Shown: positions 11,326-22,375, numbered from the stretch's first letter. The stretch is DNA of 64,000 nucleotides from Micrasema longulum (GCA_022494885.1 JAGVSM010003995.1:186001-250000), one strand, 5' to 3'. Notes: a model not told the origin generated them from the letters alone. Translations and numbers: made by a program.

Positions 11326-11715
11326 CTAGATTAAAAAATATTGTTTGAATATTTTATTAAGGTATGTATATTTTTTTAAAGGTTTTATGAATTTGAAATT
11401 CCTTTGCGTTATAATTCTACTTTCTGACTTCTCGTGTGTTAGATTTTGACCCCGTATATTTATTTTAATACGTAAATATTTTTCATTTAATTTTTTCATT
11501 TCCACGTCTAATGGTGTAGAAAGCACTGCATTAGTACACCGACTGCAGCGTTTTTTGATCATTTTTATGACATGATCCATATTACTCTTCGGGTTCCAGA
11601 CTATGGACTGTCGAATATTCAAGTGATAAAACACCGTTTCAAATAAATGTTTTTTTTCGACTATGTCAGGAATCGAATTCATGACCTCTTTTTTTACATT
11701 TTTTTTGCACCACAA
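11326..11715 (-). other. Unassigned 129-codon open frame, part of a dispersed repeat
   Basis: I do not recognise the product. The frame encodes a basic, lysine-rich peptide with 'KMIKKRCSRCTNAV' in its middle. The nucleotides at 11525-11575 closely resemble 24155-24205, where the minus-strand frame reads 'KMIKMHYDWCTNAV'. Conservation of that stretch in two copies suggests a former mobile-element coding region. Single-exon length, base composition and overlap with SINE S1 at one end argue against a host gene. Confidence 0.2.
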
Positions 11716-11875
11716 CAGGCCAGGAGGCCTAATTACAGTGGTGAATTACATAAGAGAGCACCCAGGCTTGAGAAAAATCACATTTTTTTAATTTTTTGTG
11801 TTCTCACCGGGAATCGAACCCGGAACCTCCCGTGCGTGAGTCAAGCGTCTTGACCACTACACCACGGAGGCCGCC
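11700..11875 (-). repeat. SINE S1 (tRNA-derived), near full-length reverse copy
   Basis: On the minus strand it starts GGCGGCCTCCGTGGTGTAG and continues with an A box (TGTAGTGGTCAAGACG) and a perfect B box (GGTTCGATTCC, within the head). A body of about 95 bases follows, containing CTCAAGCCTGGGTGCTCTC and 'AATTAGGCCTCCTGGCCTG', ending in an A-run. Copies or fragments are at 2677, 22290, 25398 and 44604. It would be copied by LINE machinery after pol III transcription (inference). Confidence 0.8.
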
Positions 11876-11879
11876 TTTT

Positions 11880-12925
11880 CTGACCTCTGACCTAAGGCCG
11901 ACTCTTGTACTGTCGGCAAACGAGCTGACCATTTGATAATATTACTGACATTATATTCACTCACATTGATTGGAATGTTTGATGATAATGTTGATAATAC
12001 TTATTATATTACTTAAATATTAAGAAGAAAAAAAATAACCCAGAATTTAATCAAAACATAGGGTAAAAGAGGCTAAAATGGGAACGCAGGGCCTAACGGT
12101 AAATCCAAAAATATGTAAAACTTAAGATGTTCGCTGCGTTTTGCACAGGCAGTTCATTTTAGATTGACATTCCTACCTGAGGAGAAAGCGCACGGGGCTT
12201 TTTTTTAATTAAAAACCTTTTTACGCTCTCACTTGAGTACAAGAAAAAATATATGAAAAGTTAAGTATTACAACAAATAATTTAATATTTTTGACCTTCT
12301 ATTAGATATCTTATATTGGATGTCTTCAAATAAAAATCAATATATCATACATTCTGTTTGTACAAATATTTTTTTTTACATTACTAGATGTAGGGGACAA
12401 AGGAACAGGAACAGGAACAGGAACAGGGTATGATGGGGTAAGCAAAACAGCAGGGTTCAGAAAAGTAGCACAACTGTAGAGCAAACTACAAACCACATTG
12501 GAGCGTCACATGAAGCCAAGGGCTATTTCAAATCCCTGTTTTCTAAAACATTAGAAAGTAAATAAAAGAGACGTTTATGACCAAGTTCAATCAGTTGAAC
12601 CAATTTTATAGTGCTTTGCTTGGCAATAATGTGTTGCTGCATTTATAAAGTAATGTGGACACGCAAAATAATTAATTCGTTGCTTCAGTTCGTTTTTGTT
12701 GAACACAATAAAACAAGAATTTGCAGAAATTAAATTTAAAGTTTTTTTTTGCGAAATAGGCATAAATAATAACCACAACTTAATACAAAATTCGTTAGAA
12801 AAAAACCATTTTATGTGGACAACGACTGGATTGGACAATCTCAAAATATCATTGATAAATCCACCTGGTCTATGAAAAAATATAACAACGGAAAAAAAAA
12901 TCATACGTTGTCTAGTATGTATGTG
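11880..12925. other. Unassigned DNA with a GGAACA microsatellite
   Basis: Four perfect GGAACA units occupy 12402-12425. No other supported feature is present. Confidence 0.4.
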
Positions 12926-12927
12926 AA

Positions 12928-13205
12928 ATAATTCAATTAGATAAATCTCACCTGCATAAATAAAAGTTTTAGCTCTTTGACTTCACAAACATCAACAGAT
13001 GAAAGAATTGAAGGAATACAGTTGTTCGAATATGTAATGTGAATAGTGAATGTTACACAGTGTGTAAAGTGACCACTTAAACCAACCAATGACAGGTCAT
13101 AAGCCCTGTAGATGCTAGACTTATATATTAACTTCTCTTAATTGTTCTTCATCTCTATTGTAATATGTTAATTATAAATAAAGGCTTTCTCAGAATTCCT
13201 GTACA
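12928..13205 (-). repeat. Family A satellite-like repeat, reverse copy
   Basis: The reverse complement aligns over about 280 bases with 28310-28612. It contains in order 'cTcTaTTGCAAT', 'GGCTTATGACCTGTCATTGG', 'AAGTGGtCACTTTACACACT' and 'TTTATTTATGCAGGTGAGAT'. Confidence 0.7.
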
Positions 13206-13405
13206 CTTAACTCAATTTTGTTAAAAATGGTCCGTTGGACAAAAACAAAATAAAGCGACGAAGTGATTTAAATTGCAGACATAAATGCAATATGATGCAT
13301 GTATCCCATACTGTCCCTACTACGGGGCATAATGGGATTTTCTTAAGATTTGCTTTAAAAAGTGGATTAGTAAGTTATTTTTTTAGCTACTTCTTATACT
13401 AATTT

Positions 13406-13580
13406 TCGATCTTGTGGTGTAGTGGTCGGCATGTATGTCCACCCTGCAAAAGGTCTTGGATTCAATTTTTGACATGTTTGACGTGAAATATTTATTTAAA
13501 ATTGTGTTTTTACATCCGAATATTTTATAGTTCCTAGGCACTTGAAGCATAAAACTGATTATCTTTCCTTCGTGAAAAAA
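13406..13580 (+). repeat. SINE S2 (tRNA-derived), near full-length copy
   Basis: It has a tRNA-like head, TTGTGGTGTAGTGGTCGGCAT, with a decayed B box (GGATTCAATTTTTGACATG). The body contains ATTTATTTAAAA and 'TAGTTCCTAGGCACTTGAAG', then 'CATAAAACTGATTATCTTTC'. The same head and body layout is seen at 23065, 24384 and 48203. Its body differs from that of SINE S1, so it is a separate family with a related head. Confidence 0.65.
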
Positions 13581-13584
13581 AAGA

Positions 13585-16105
13585 TCAATTACCAAGTATC
13601 AATGAAGTGTCTTATACACCATAAGGGTGCGGAAAGGGGATGATAATGAGGATGTTACTGAAAATATGCAAAATTTTAGTTTAAAATGCAACACAATTGA
13701 TGTGATTAATAACAACTATTAATAACAATTATCAAAAGTATGTAAAACGGATTTTTTTGTTGGTTTCTCTTACAGTCTCCTCGCTTCTATGTTTTATTGA
13801 AATATTATATTAATATCGCTGTTGTGACTTTTTTTTCATAACTCAGTTTCTCTTCTACGAAAAGTTGGGAAAATGGAGGAGAAATTCCATGAAACTAGAA
13901 AAATGTTGACTTTTCAAGGAAGGAACGAAATAAATATCTTTTACAGGGTTATGAAAATATTAAAACGAACACAAAGTGAACAGAAAAATTTATAATGCAC
14001 TTATTGAAGACATTTTTCTGATGTGCATAAGCCTTTCACGTGCATACAAAATACAATAAAACAATAAACAAATATCAACATTTAAACTTTGCGATGCGAA
14101 ACTAAAAAATCTGGGCAAAACAAAGCTCTATTTAGATTCAATCATATATTTGCAGATGATCTACAGAAAACCTAGTATTTTTAATTAATTGCCAAAAGAA
14201 CTAGAATTTCACATCTTCTCTAGAGGAACAAAATAGAAGAGTTGCTTCTCGAACAAGAGTTTAAATAAATAGATGTATCCATTTGGATCATTAACAGTCG
14301 TTGTTAATATGAGCGTAAAAGAATGATTTCAAATAAAATGTTCAAATGTGATCACTAACACGAATAAAAATTATATGCTCACTCGGCTTACCGGCACTAA
14401 TTCATTTATTTGGGCTGGTACACATTTAAATGCACTATTAACTTTTACGGTTATTTTTTTTCTATACATTTCTATACATCGTCAGTTCACTGTTAAAAAA
14501 ATATTTTCTTTTTAATTATGTATTATAAGATTATCGGTGGATTTTTTTATTGGCTTTGGTATTGTAAATATATAAACATATATTTTTTTTTGTTATAGCT
14601 GTCAAAATTTCAAATAAAATAAAAATAAATAAATTGAACCACCTAAATGCATTATTGACTATACCGGGGAAATAACTTTGAACGTTTGACCCAACAAAAG
14701 TTTTTTTAACATATTTTGCACATGAAACGTACTCGTTAAATTTAATTTGTTTAATTTCTTTGAAACAAAGCCTTGGAAGATTTATAAGATGATAAATCTT
14801 AAAAAATGACAGAAATTGCATTTATAACTTTTTTTCTAAAATTTTCTAATCTGGAGGATTATTTTATTATACTGACGATATAATTAAGAATGGACGTTTT
14901 TGATTTTTCCTGTTCACACTTTTATTTTATTTTTATTAACATAAACGGTAAATCCACCTTTTACAAAAATTTATAATACTTACATACTAGGCTTCATAAA
15001 TATATTTTTTTGTAAATATAAATTTCCCTTTGCCCAAGATTTAAAAAAAAATACACAAGATTTATAAAAAAAAAATTAACCTAGAAATTATACAACATAT
15101 TCAGTAAAAAGTTTACACGATTCAAGAATAAATGTAAAACACAAATTTAATAATAAAATATTTTAAAGTAATATAACAAGAAAATCATAAGTACTGTTTC
15201 ATACAGCTGGGCAAAGTGAACAAAAAATTGCATTTATTATGAAATGCATAAATAAATAAATATAATTACCATTCACTATCTTTGAAAAAGTTTAAAAAGT
15301 TTGTTCTACGGTAGCAATACCCTACACTAAATATATCAGATACGTGGGAAAAACTATTGCCGAGTTCATGTAGTCTGTTTAATACGGCATTTTGTTAAGA
15401 TATTCATGTTTTTTTTTCTAAATTTAATAACATTATTATAATATTTATTAACAAAAATCACCATCAACAAGCCACAAAAAGGGGCTTGGCTTGTTTTTTG
15501 TTGCTAAAGATTATGTGCTATAAGTATAACGTTGTGTGGAATTTAAAAAAATATATATTACAAAAAGTGGGTTTAAATAACAACATGACGTATTTTTAAA
15601 CTGTCCAACTTCTGAGCAAGCCTTTTCTATACACTCTTTCCTCTAAATATACTTAAATTTTACAGACGCACACTCACAAACGCACATACATACACATGGT
15701 CAAAAACGTCCCACACACAAGATTATGTAAATTCTCTCCTTCTGCTTTAAATATTACTTTTTAATTCTTAAAACAGTGTACATTCCTTTGTGTGCCCTAA
15801 TAATAAGATTGTAAAAAATATGTTCAATAAAAAACACGTTTTTATTTTTAATTCTAGTATTTTTTACATATTCCTATTTATTGTTATGTTATAGCGGTAA
15901 AAACCCTGGTAAAATAAAATAAAATGATTTAAAAAAAAAAAACAGCGTTCGCGTATTAGAATATGCATGAACGGATTGAAAGTAAGCTCTGCATTAAAAA
16001 ACAGAGCCTCGTAGCGTTCTATCCACTTTGCCTACTTCTACGTGAGAACAGCATGATGATTTGTTTGGATCCATTTGTTCCTTAGTGTCCCTTGAGGACT
16101 AAACA
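13585..16105. other. Long unassigned AT-rich stretch
   Basis: About 2.5 kb without a recognisable gene. A CA-rich patch at 15660-15715 and an A-rich end near 15840 could be remains of a retroelement 3' UTR, but nothing decisive is visible. Confidence 0.35.
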
Positions 16106-16109
16106 GGCT

Positions 16110-16385
16110 AAATAGGGAAATATCACGTACTACGAATACCGATGAAAATATATTAACTGAATTAAAAATAATTAATTGTATTGTTAAAATCAATATGGAT
16201 ATTGTGTAAAAATGATTTTATACATAACTTTCAAAATAAAATTCTTAAAAAACATCTCTCGTAAAAACGAGACACTTGTGACGTCAAGATTCATGACAAT
16301 GTTCTATTTAAATTTAAACGGTCACAAACGAAGTTTGAAATATTACCGAATTAACATGAACTTAAAACTTCGAAATCGCAAATAT
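16110..16385 (+). repeat. Dispersed repeat H, copy 1
   Basis: It aligns with 18825-19080 over about 260 bases. Shared blocks include 'GAAATATcACgTaCTACGAA', 'TACCGATgAAAATAT', 'GACGtCAAGATTCaTGAC', 'TTTAAACGGTcA' and 'ATTAACATGAA'. No coding frame is shared and the class is unknown. Confidence 0.55.
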
Positions 16386-16569
16386 TTTTTATGCTTCTAA
16401 TAAGTAAAAAAAATAATTCATTTTTACTTTACCATATTAGGTTTAAATTGTAAAAAAATAATATATTTTCGTATTATAATTTGACATAAACATATTACTA
16501 CTAAAAACGAAAAACAAATAGAGATAATAACATGAAATTCTAGGCAATTGAAAAGACTAAAACTAGTCA

Positions 16570-16850
16570 GTCATAAACCATGAGCCCTGTTAAAACCTAA
16601 GCTTCCACAATCATTTTTCTAATGTGCTATCCATGTTTATTTAAATGGTACTCGTTTAGTGCTAATCGTGATAAACCGGTGGTGGAATACAGTCATTGTT
16701 GTCAAACATTTAGTCATACTAAAAATATTGTGGAAAATTTCTGCAGTATCCAAAATGATCACTGAGATTCACTAATGACATATCGTAAGCCCTATCATTT
16801 GTTATCCTCCCTTAAAAGGGTTTTCCATTCCCGTTGAGTATGAATTTATG
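16570..16850 (-). repeat. Family A, degraded reverse fragments
   Basis: Two weak pieces, around 16575-16612 and 16760-16840, keep the 'taAGCCCTgT' and 'TTTtCCATtcC' landmarks of family A in reverse orientation. Confidence 0.3.
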
Positions 16851-16854
16851 TGCT

Positions 16855-17335
16855 AATCTAGATTGATTTATTAAAAACGATAAAATAATGTCAATAGTTT
16901 ACATGCTACCGACAATTTCAATTTGTTTTAAAATCGTGTGCTTTTCTATTTTTTCTTATATTTTTATGAAGCTTTAAACAGAAAAATTTAAATGTTACTT
17001 TAAAAACGTGTATTTCTAAAATATGCATGTATTTAACATAAAATGTAAATCTGTGAGTGATATTCACAGTTTTAAAAATAATTTGCATGAAGTGCAAAAA
17101 ATAGAAAAAAGGTTCAAAGGATATAATGAAAAATGTATCTTTCTCCTATTTCTGGATATTTTCAAGAGTATTTTTCGCTTAAAAATTCAAAAGTGACTTT
17201 TCCAAAAAAACTTTTTTCTTTTAGTTCAAAAGTTTCTTATTCTTCATATTATAATATTAATTCTCGATGCTTATGGTATTCCTCCCAAGGTTATTGCTAT
17301 TAAAAAAACACTCCACGTAGGCAGCTATTTATTGC
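16855..17335. other. Unassigned AT-rich DNA
   Basis: Nothing recognised. Confidence 0.3.
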
Positions 17336-17339
17336 CGTG

Positions 17340-18165
17340 TGAGAATCGGCTGTTCTTTGACTGATTGGTTCGGGGTCTCCACTGGAGTGATGCAAGGCTA
17401 CGTCCTTGCACCGTTCCTTTTTATCATATTGATGGTTTTTTTCTGATCGAGGCATATAAGTGAATTTCTTCTTAAATTTGTGCGACTTGGAGTATGCAGA
17501 TGATGCGGTTCTTCTTAAAAAGTGTGTTGGTGATTTTCAGGAAATCGTTGACAAACTACAAGAAAACTCCACTCGTCTGGGTTATATTAATACCAAAAAG
17601 ACTTATACTAGGTGTAACAAATTCTGTCCTGATCCTGATCAGTCTCTCTACAATAATGAACAGAGGATCGAGAAATTTGATAGATTTAAATACTTGGGAG
17701 TTCACATAACTAAAGATGGAAGCATTTACAAAGAGCTCGCAATCCGCTCAGAAATTGCTGGAGCTACTTTTAACACGATGCGTGCTGCTCCAAAGCTCAG
17801 AATAACAAACTTCTGAGTTTTGAGAGTAAGTGCCTAGAAGAATATTAGGCAAAAGGTGACTCGATTTTACATCTAACATAGAAGTCTGAGAATAGATGCA
17901 GCAGCCTTTTATAACGAGCGTCTTGAGGATGTGACAGTGGACCCGGTTTAGACACGTAGTACGCATTCCTCAGGAGAACTCAAACCCAAGTTGCCTGTTC
18001 TTTAAATTTGAGGGCTCACGTCGTCCTGAAAGGCCGTCAATGACAATCTTTCTAAACTAAGGGGCGCTGGATAGACGTGGGGGGAAGCAAGAGTGCCAGC
18101 TGGTGATAGGGTCTCCTGGAAACAACTGGTGATGTCCACATGCTCCACTAGGAGAGGATCAATAT
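17340..18165 (+). pseudogene. Decayed non-LTR endonuclease/reverse-transcriptase relic
   Basis: RT box 4 reads 'FGVSTGVMQGYVLAPFLF' (about 17370-17425). After a frame change the catalytic box is 'LEYADDAVLL' (about 17488-17517), followed by 'INTKKTYTRC', 'FDRFKYLGVHITKDGSIYKE' and 'IRSEIAGATFNTMRAAPKL' (open frame 17460-17816). Further downstream, broken frames give 'DAAAFYNERLEDV', 'TWGEARVPAGDRVSWKQLV' and 'STCSTRRG' (to about 18160). This ending (R-W-x-W-L-x-H-V..., then GDRxSWxxLVxxxCS) belongs to the RTE-like or 'craniofacial-like' group of LINE proteins (inference). Related tails are at 22476-22740 and 27022-27245. Confidence 0.85.
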
Positions 18166-18169
18166 TATA

Positions 18170-18590
18170 ACTGATTTTTTAATAACGTACTTTATGATAA
18201 GGTACTAATACCGGAGGTGCCACTCTGAATCTTTTCTACCCCCTAGAGAGTGATTAATTTTGGGTTTTTAAATTTTTTGCATGCGTTTATACTTTGTTTT
18301 ATATCTGGCCACACCGATGATTAAACGTCAAATAAATATGAACACGTGGAATCAAACTTGATGATTTTCATTTAGAACATTATAACGACCTTAAGCATTA
18401 CTCAAAACACTTAATTTTATTGAATTGACAAAACCGTATTGGGTTTTTTTAATTTTTTATGTAATTTTATACATTATTTAACTTTTTATCATTAGTGTGG
18501 CCATTATATAAAGCTAAGTGCTGTAGTATTGAAAAAAAAAATATTAAAAAAATTCTTTGGTTTTTAAGTAAATTAAGGGGCGTATTAAAT
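18170..18590. other. Unassigned DNA
   Basis: Probably includes the 3' UTR of the preceding LINE relic. No gene is seen. Confidence 0.3.
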
Positions 18591-18593
18591 TTA

Positions 18594-18812
18594 TCAATAC
18601 ATGAAAAAAAACATTAAAGTTAGAGCAATAACTATAAGCAGAAAAGAGTGTTTTGCATAGCTAGTGCTTAAGACTGACAGATGGAATAAATATTTATTTC
18701 TTGTCACGCAAAAGGGGACATTTTTAATAATTTTATAGAGTAGGTTAAAAGAATCTACTTTATTATTTAATAATTTGTATAAATTAATCTGATTCAAATT
18801 CAATATAAACAT
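18594..18812 (-). pseudogene. Non-LTR ORF2 C-terminal fragment
   Basis: The minus-strand frame has 'NLYKLLNNKVDSFNLLYKII' and 'NVPFCVTRNKYLFHLS'. These match the 'LYKxLNNxxDSxxLLxxIxxNVPxxxTRNxxLFH' tail of LINE ORF2, also seen at 39765-40068 and 6793-7077. Only about 70 codons remain. Confidence 0.6.
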
Positions 18813-18824
18813 GCAATGAGGAAA

Positions 18825-19080
18825 TATTACATTCTACGAATACCGATAAAAATATATGAAATGGATTTAGAATGATTCATTGTATTCTCAAAACCAATAA
18901 AGATATTTCGGAGAAATGTTTTCACACATAACTATAAAAAATACATTATTAAAAAAATATGGCACTAGAAAAAGGCGACATGTTTGGCACTGATAATTGT
19001 GACGCCAAGATTCGTGACGACATTTTATAAAAAATTTAAACGGTTAGGAACAAAGTTCAAAATTAACATGAATCGTTACG
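18825..19080 (+). repeat. Dispersed repeat H, copy 2
   Basis: Direct copy of 16110-16385, about 2.7 kb downstream. It keeps 'CTACGAATACCGATAAAAAT', 'GACGCCAAGATTCGTGAC' and 'AATTAACATGAA'. Confidence 0.55.
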
Positions 19081-19083
19081 TAT

Positions 19084-20030
19084 CAGGGGCGTAGCTAATG
19101 AAATAACTGTTTTTGCGGGAATCCAAAATTACAAATTTAAAAATATTGTTTAAGCTACTAATGAGTAGCAAAAAAAGTTTTTTTTACTCGACAATATTTC
19201 ATAGACCCCTGTGACTTTAAAAATGTCAAAAAAGAAATGTTTCCTATAGTATTTATTTTTAAGCACACTTTTCAAAATTTTGATAGCTGCCAAGCTAATG
19301 TCCTATTTATGGTAACGAACACAGAAATAGATATGTATTCTGAAAATATGTATACCTGTTTCTCACTGCTGCGTTTTGAAAGACTAAATACATTTTTTTT
19401 AAACATTTTGAATGTAAATCATTTGCAGTAGCATGCGGAGTGAGAGATAAATTTGAAGGTTTATATTCAATTTACAAATTGTAAAACTTACATTTCTTTA
19501 AATAACGTAAAACATTCTGCATGGTAGCTAATAAAACTTTTTATTACGCCTTAAAATATGCAAGTAAACTGCGGTATAAATTTTGTATGAATTTAAGAAA
19601 TTTCCCTTCCTAGCCTGGCGCCCCGTAGAAGTTGCGCTCTATTTTAAGGGGGTATTTAAATAGATAAGGTACATTTTATAACCTGCAAAGCATTTCTTCA
19701 AAAGTTAAACTTAGTAACTTTTTGAGTTTATTTTCACGTGGCTAGGAAGAAAGTCGTTTGTGTGCCATTTGTAAGTCCGAAAGAGAAATATTCTTCAGAA
19801 AAGTACCATCTGCGGACATTTATTACGGAGCATTGCGTCATAAGAAACGAAATTTAAAAGAATTTTCCTCGATGTTGTGAAAATTTTTATTGCTTGTGGT
19901 GATAAGATAAAATTTATAACGTAATTAGTGCTGAGTGCTGTTAATATTTTTGCGTGTCTTGGACGTCATTACCGTTACTTTTGAGAATTGCTTTGGCGAA
20001 TTTATAATTTCCTAGACAATTAATTTTGAA
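19084..20030. other. Unassigned DNA starting with a hAT-like end motif
   Basis: CAGGGGCGTAGCTAATG at 19084 looks like the terminal motif of some hAT elements, and 19613-19660 has GCCTGGCGCCCC. I found no matching inverted end, so no element is called. The rest is unrecognised. Confidence 0.25.
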
Positions 20031-20700
20031 TTTTAAGTATCTTTTGTGAGGCTATGATGTAACAGGAGACTACAAAGATGTTTTTTTTTTTGTAATCTTC
20101 AAATGAACATTTTTACATCGGTTTAGAAAAGTAAAATTTGTTCAAAGATGCTGAATGTTAATAGCAAAAATATTTATCATTACAATGCGAGGAATAAATA
20201 TACGAAGGAATTGAATTAACTAATATAATAAATTAATTAAGGAATGTGATGCCAATACCACAATAAATCTTTTTAACAGTATAAAAAAGAGCACGAGTAA
20301 AGAACTTATAAAAAGAAGACAAAAACGCAGTTCTGTGGCCAGTGTTTGTGTGAAAGAGAGAAAACAAATGAAGAAGTTCGTTCAATCAATGAGTTGTTGG
20401 CAATGGGCGAGAATGCACGCTAATTACATGTATGACCGGCGTGTATTTACGATTTTTAATTTATTTTGCTCTCACAGGCCGAAAGTATATTATAACTTTT
20501 ATAAATTATGAATAAACTATTATTTAACAGCACGCATCTTTGATTTTTTTTTTCAAATGTCTGACCTTTAGAGTATTTTGTCTTTTGCTTGAGGTAGCAC
20601 GGCGTTACATCGCTGCGTGTAAAGGAATTTTGTAGCACAGCCTTTTAATAGTTAAATAACGACTGACGAAAGAACTGAAAAACATTCAGTTAAATAAAAA
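20030..20700 (+). repeat. Family B interspersed repeat, copy 1
   Basis: About 600 bases align in the same orientation with 51150-51655 and 60975-61580. Landmarks in order are 'TTTTTACATCgGaTTTAGAA', 'GTAAAATTTG', 'TGCCAATACCACAATAAATC', 'TTCTgTGGcCAGTGTTTGTG', 'GTTCAATCA', 'TTTTGTCTTTTGCTTGA' and 'AGCACAGCCTTTTAA'. There is no tRNA head and no shared reading frame. The class is unknown. Confidence 0.7.
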
Positions 20701-21120
20701 CGAGGATTTAGAAGTTAAAAAAAACAGAATTTTGTGTTACTGGAGATGTCCAACGAATTCTTAAAATTCTCTAACATGTCATAAGTAAAATACTTGACGA
20801 CCCTGGATGATAATATGCAGTTAAACTATTGTGAAATTCAGATTTTCATTTACAAATTGTAAAAACGGACTGCCTCCTGGATACACGTTTAAAGGTGTTC
20901 GATAAAATATGGATTTGCACAGGTATGGAAGAGAAGCGGAAGTGATTTCAGGTTTCCTTAGCTGAGACTGACTGGAACTCAAAATAACCTTACTATAAAA
21001 GTTTGAAAATATTTAATGAGTTATCAGAAAGTCTCGGGAAAACTGAAACTGAATTTGTTTATTAGGAATAACCAATATGTATATTATGTAGAATTATACA
21101 TAAATTTAAGTTAGATGTAT
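20701..21120. other. Unassigned DNA
   Basis: Nothing recognised. Confidence 0.3.
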
Positions 21121-21121
21121 T

Positions 21122-21215
21122 TAGATCCAAATTTTTTGCAACAGAGAGAGAAAATATTTTTGCGATGGGAATATGGAGTTCTAGGCATTTACAGGGCATG
21201 CGATATGTCTTTTAT
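21122..21215 (+). repeat. Family A fragment, forward
   Basis: It contains TAGATCcAAATTTTTTGCAA, then 'CAGAGAGaGAAAAtATTTTT', 'GGGAATATGGAgTTCTAGGC' and 'ATTTACAGGGCaTgcGAtaT'. It breaks off and meets a reverse copy at about 21218. Confidence 0.65.
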
Positions 21216-21217
21216 AT

Positions 21218-21445
21218 CCTCCATTTAATGTTTTTCCTCTCTGTTGTAATAAACTTTGATCGCAATAACTTCCTAGGAATTAAATCCAGCCTGTCTACTA
21301 ATATTTGGACATATCCAAAAGTTTTGTCAAAAACAATGTTGATAAAACCGGGTACGAGGAATATAAAATTATAAGTATTTTCAGTCGTTGCCTAGTAGGT
21401 GAAATAATGCAGACAGGTGAATCTCACCAGCATAAATTTTCTACT
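21218..21445 (-). repeat. Family A fragment, reverse, head-to-head with previous
   Basis: On the minus strand it reads through 'TTTATGCTGGTGAGATTCAC', 'ATTATTTCACCTACTAGGCA', then 'TAGACAGGCTGGATTTAATT' and 'TTACAACAGAGAGGAAAAAC'. It runs across the monomer junction (tail into head), as expected for a piece of a tandem array. Confidence 0.65.
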
Positions 21446-21699
21446 TTTCTACTTTCCATCCCCTCTCCTCTCTTAAAAGTAAAGTGGTATTTTATAATTA
21501 TTTTTATTTTGTTAGTTAATTTTTGTTTTTAATTTTGTATAAAATCATAATAATCAATATGTCCATGTACTTGTAATTTTCTCAAACTGAACGGTTCGGG
21601 TAGGTGGGAAGAAATTTGGCTAAGCCAATATGCCCACCCGCCAAGCCAATATTTTATATACATCGTATATGAATATAAAGTGTTAAATAATAACAATAA

Positions 21700-21880
21700 A
21701 TAGTACTGTATTTTATGTTTTATATATTTTATTTTTTTACTATTTCGGATGTATTTACTACTTATGATATTATGTATTGCCACAAAAATATTTTTCTTTT
21801 GTGTTTGGTCCCAAAAGAGTTCTCCTGGGAGTATAATATCTACTTTACGTATTTTATGTTTTAATAAAAATATTTTTTTA
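21700..21880 (+). repeat. 3' end of a truncated copy of the intact LINE family
   Basis: The segment from about 21768 ('TATGTATTGccACAA', 'GTCCCAAAaGAGTT', 'CTCCTGGGAgTATAATATC', 'TATGTTTTaATAAA') aligns with 32965-33085, the 3' UTR end of the intact LINE. All coding sequence is missing, as expected for 5' truncation during target-primed reverse transcription. Confidence 0.65.
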
Positions 21881-21894
21881 AATAAATAATAACT

Positions 21895-22165
21895 AAAAAA
21901 ACGTTTCAGCTCTTTTACTTTATATCAATCAACAGATGGAAGAGCCGAGGAAATGTGGATGTTTAAACATAGGCAGAATTGTGAATGTTGCTTAGTATGT
22001 AAAGTGGCCACTGAAATCAGCTAATGCCTTGACTCCCGTATTCACTTCTCAAAAATGTTTTCCCTTTCTATTGCAACTAATTTGGATATCAGTAACTCCT
22101 TAGGTAGAAAATACAGCCTATTTACAAACATTTGGATAAGCTCAAAACATTGTAGGTATGCTGTA
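21895..22165 (-). repeat. Family A, reverse copy
   Basis: In reverse it keeps 'CATCTGTTGATtG', 'AAGTGGCCACTTTACATACT' (reverse complement), and 'GAAAACATTTTTGAGAAG' landmarks, followed by the next-unit head. Length is about 270 bases. Confidence 0.6.
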
Positions 22166-22289
22166 TTTAATTACGTTACATTGTTATTCTAGACACAAAG
22201 TTTATGTTGCTTTGTAAATTGACATAATAAATATATAAATACGCCTACGTGAAGATGCGCTGATTGCTGGAGCATGATGCAAAATAATG

Positions 22290-22375
22290 CCAATTTTTTC
22301 GTTATCTTACCGGGAATCAAACACGGAACCTTTTACGAGTAAAGCAAGCATCTTAGCCAGTACGTCGTGGGGTCC
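22290..22375 (-). repeat. tRNA-like SINE head, reverse
   Basis: On the minus strand it carries 'ACGTACTGGCTAAGATGC' and 'TTCCGTGTTTGATTCCCGG', which are A- and B-box-like elements. It is closest to the S1 head. No body is seen. Confidence 0.45.

Noticed and set aside
11790..11875. tRNA gene on the minus strand
   Set aside because: Part of SINE S1; no acceptor pairing, and it continues into the SINE body.
19084..19660. Second hAT element starting CAGGGGCGTAGCTA
   Set aside because: No matching inverted end or 8-base duplication was found downstream.
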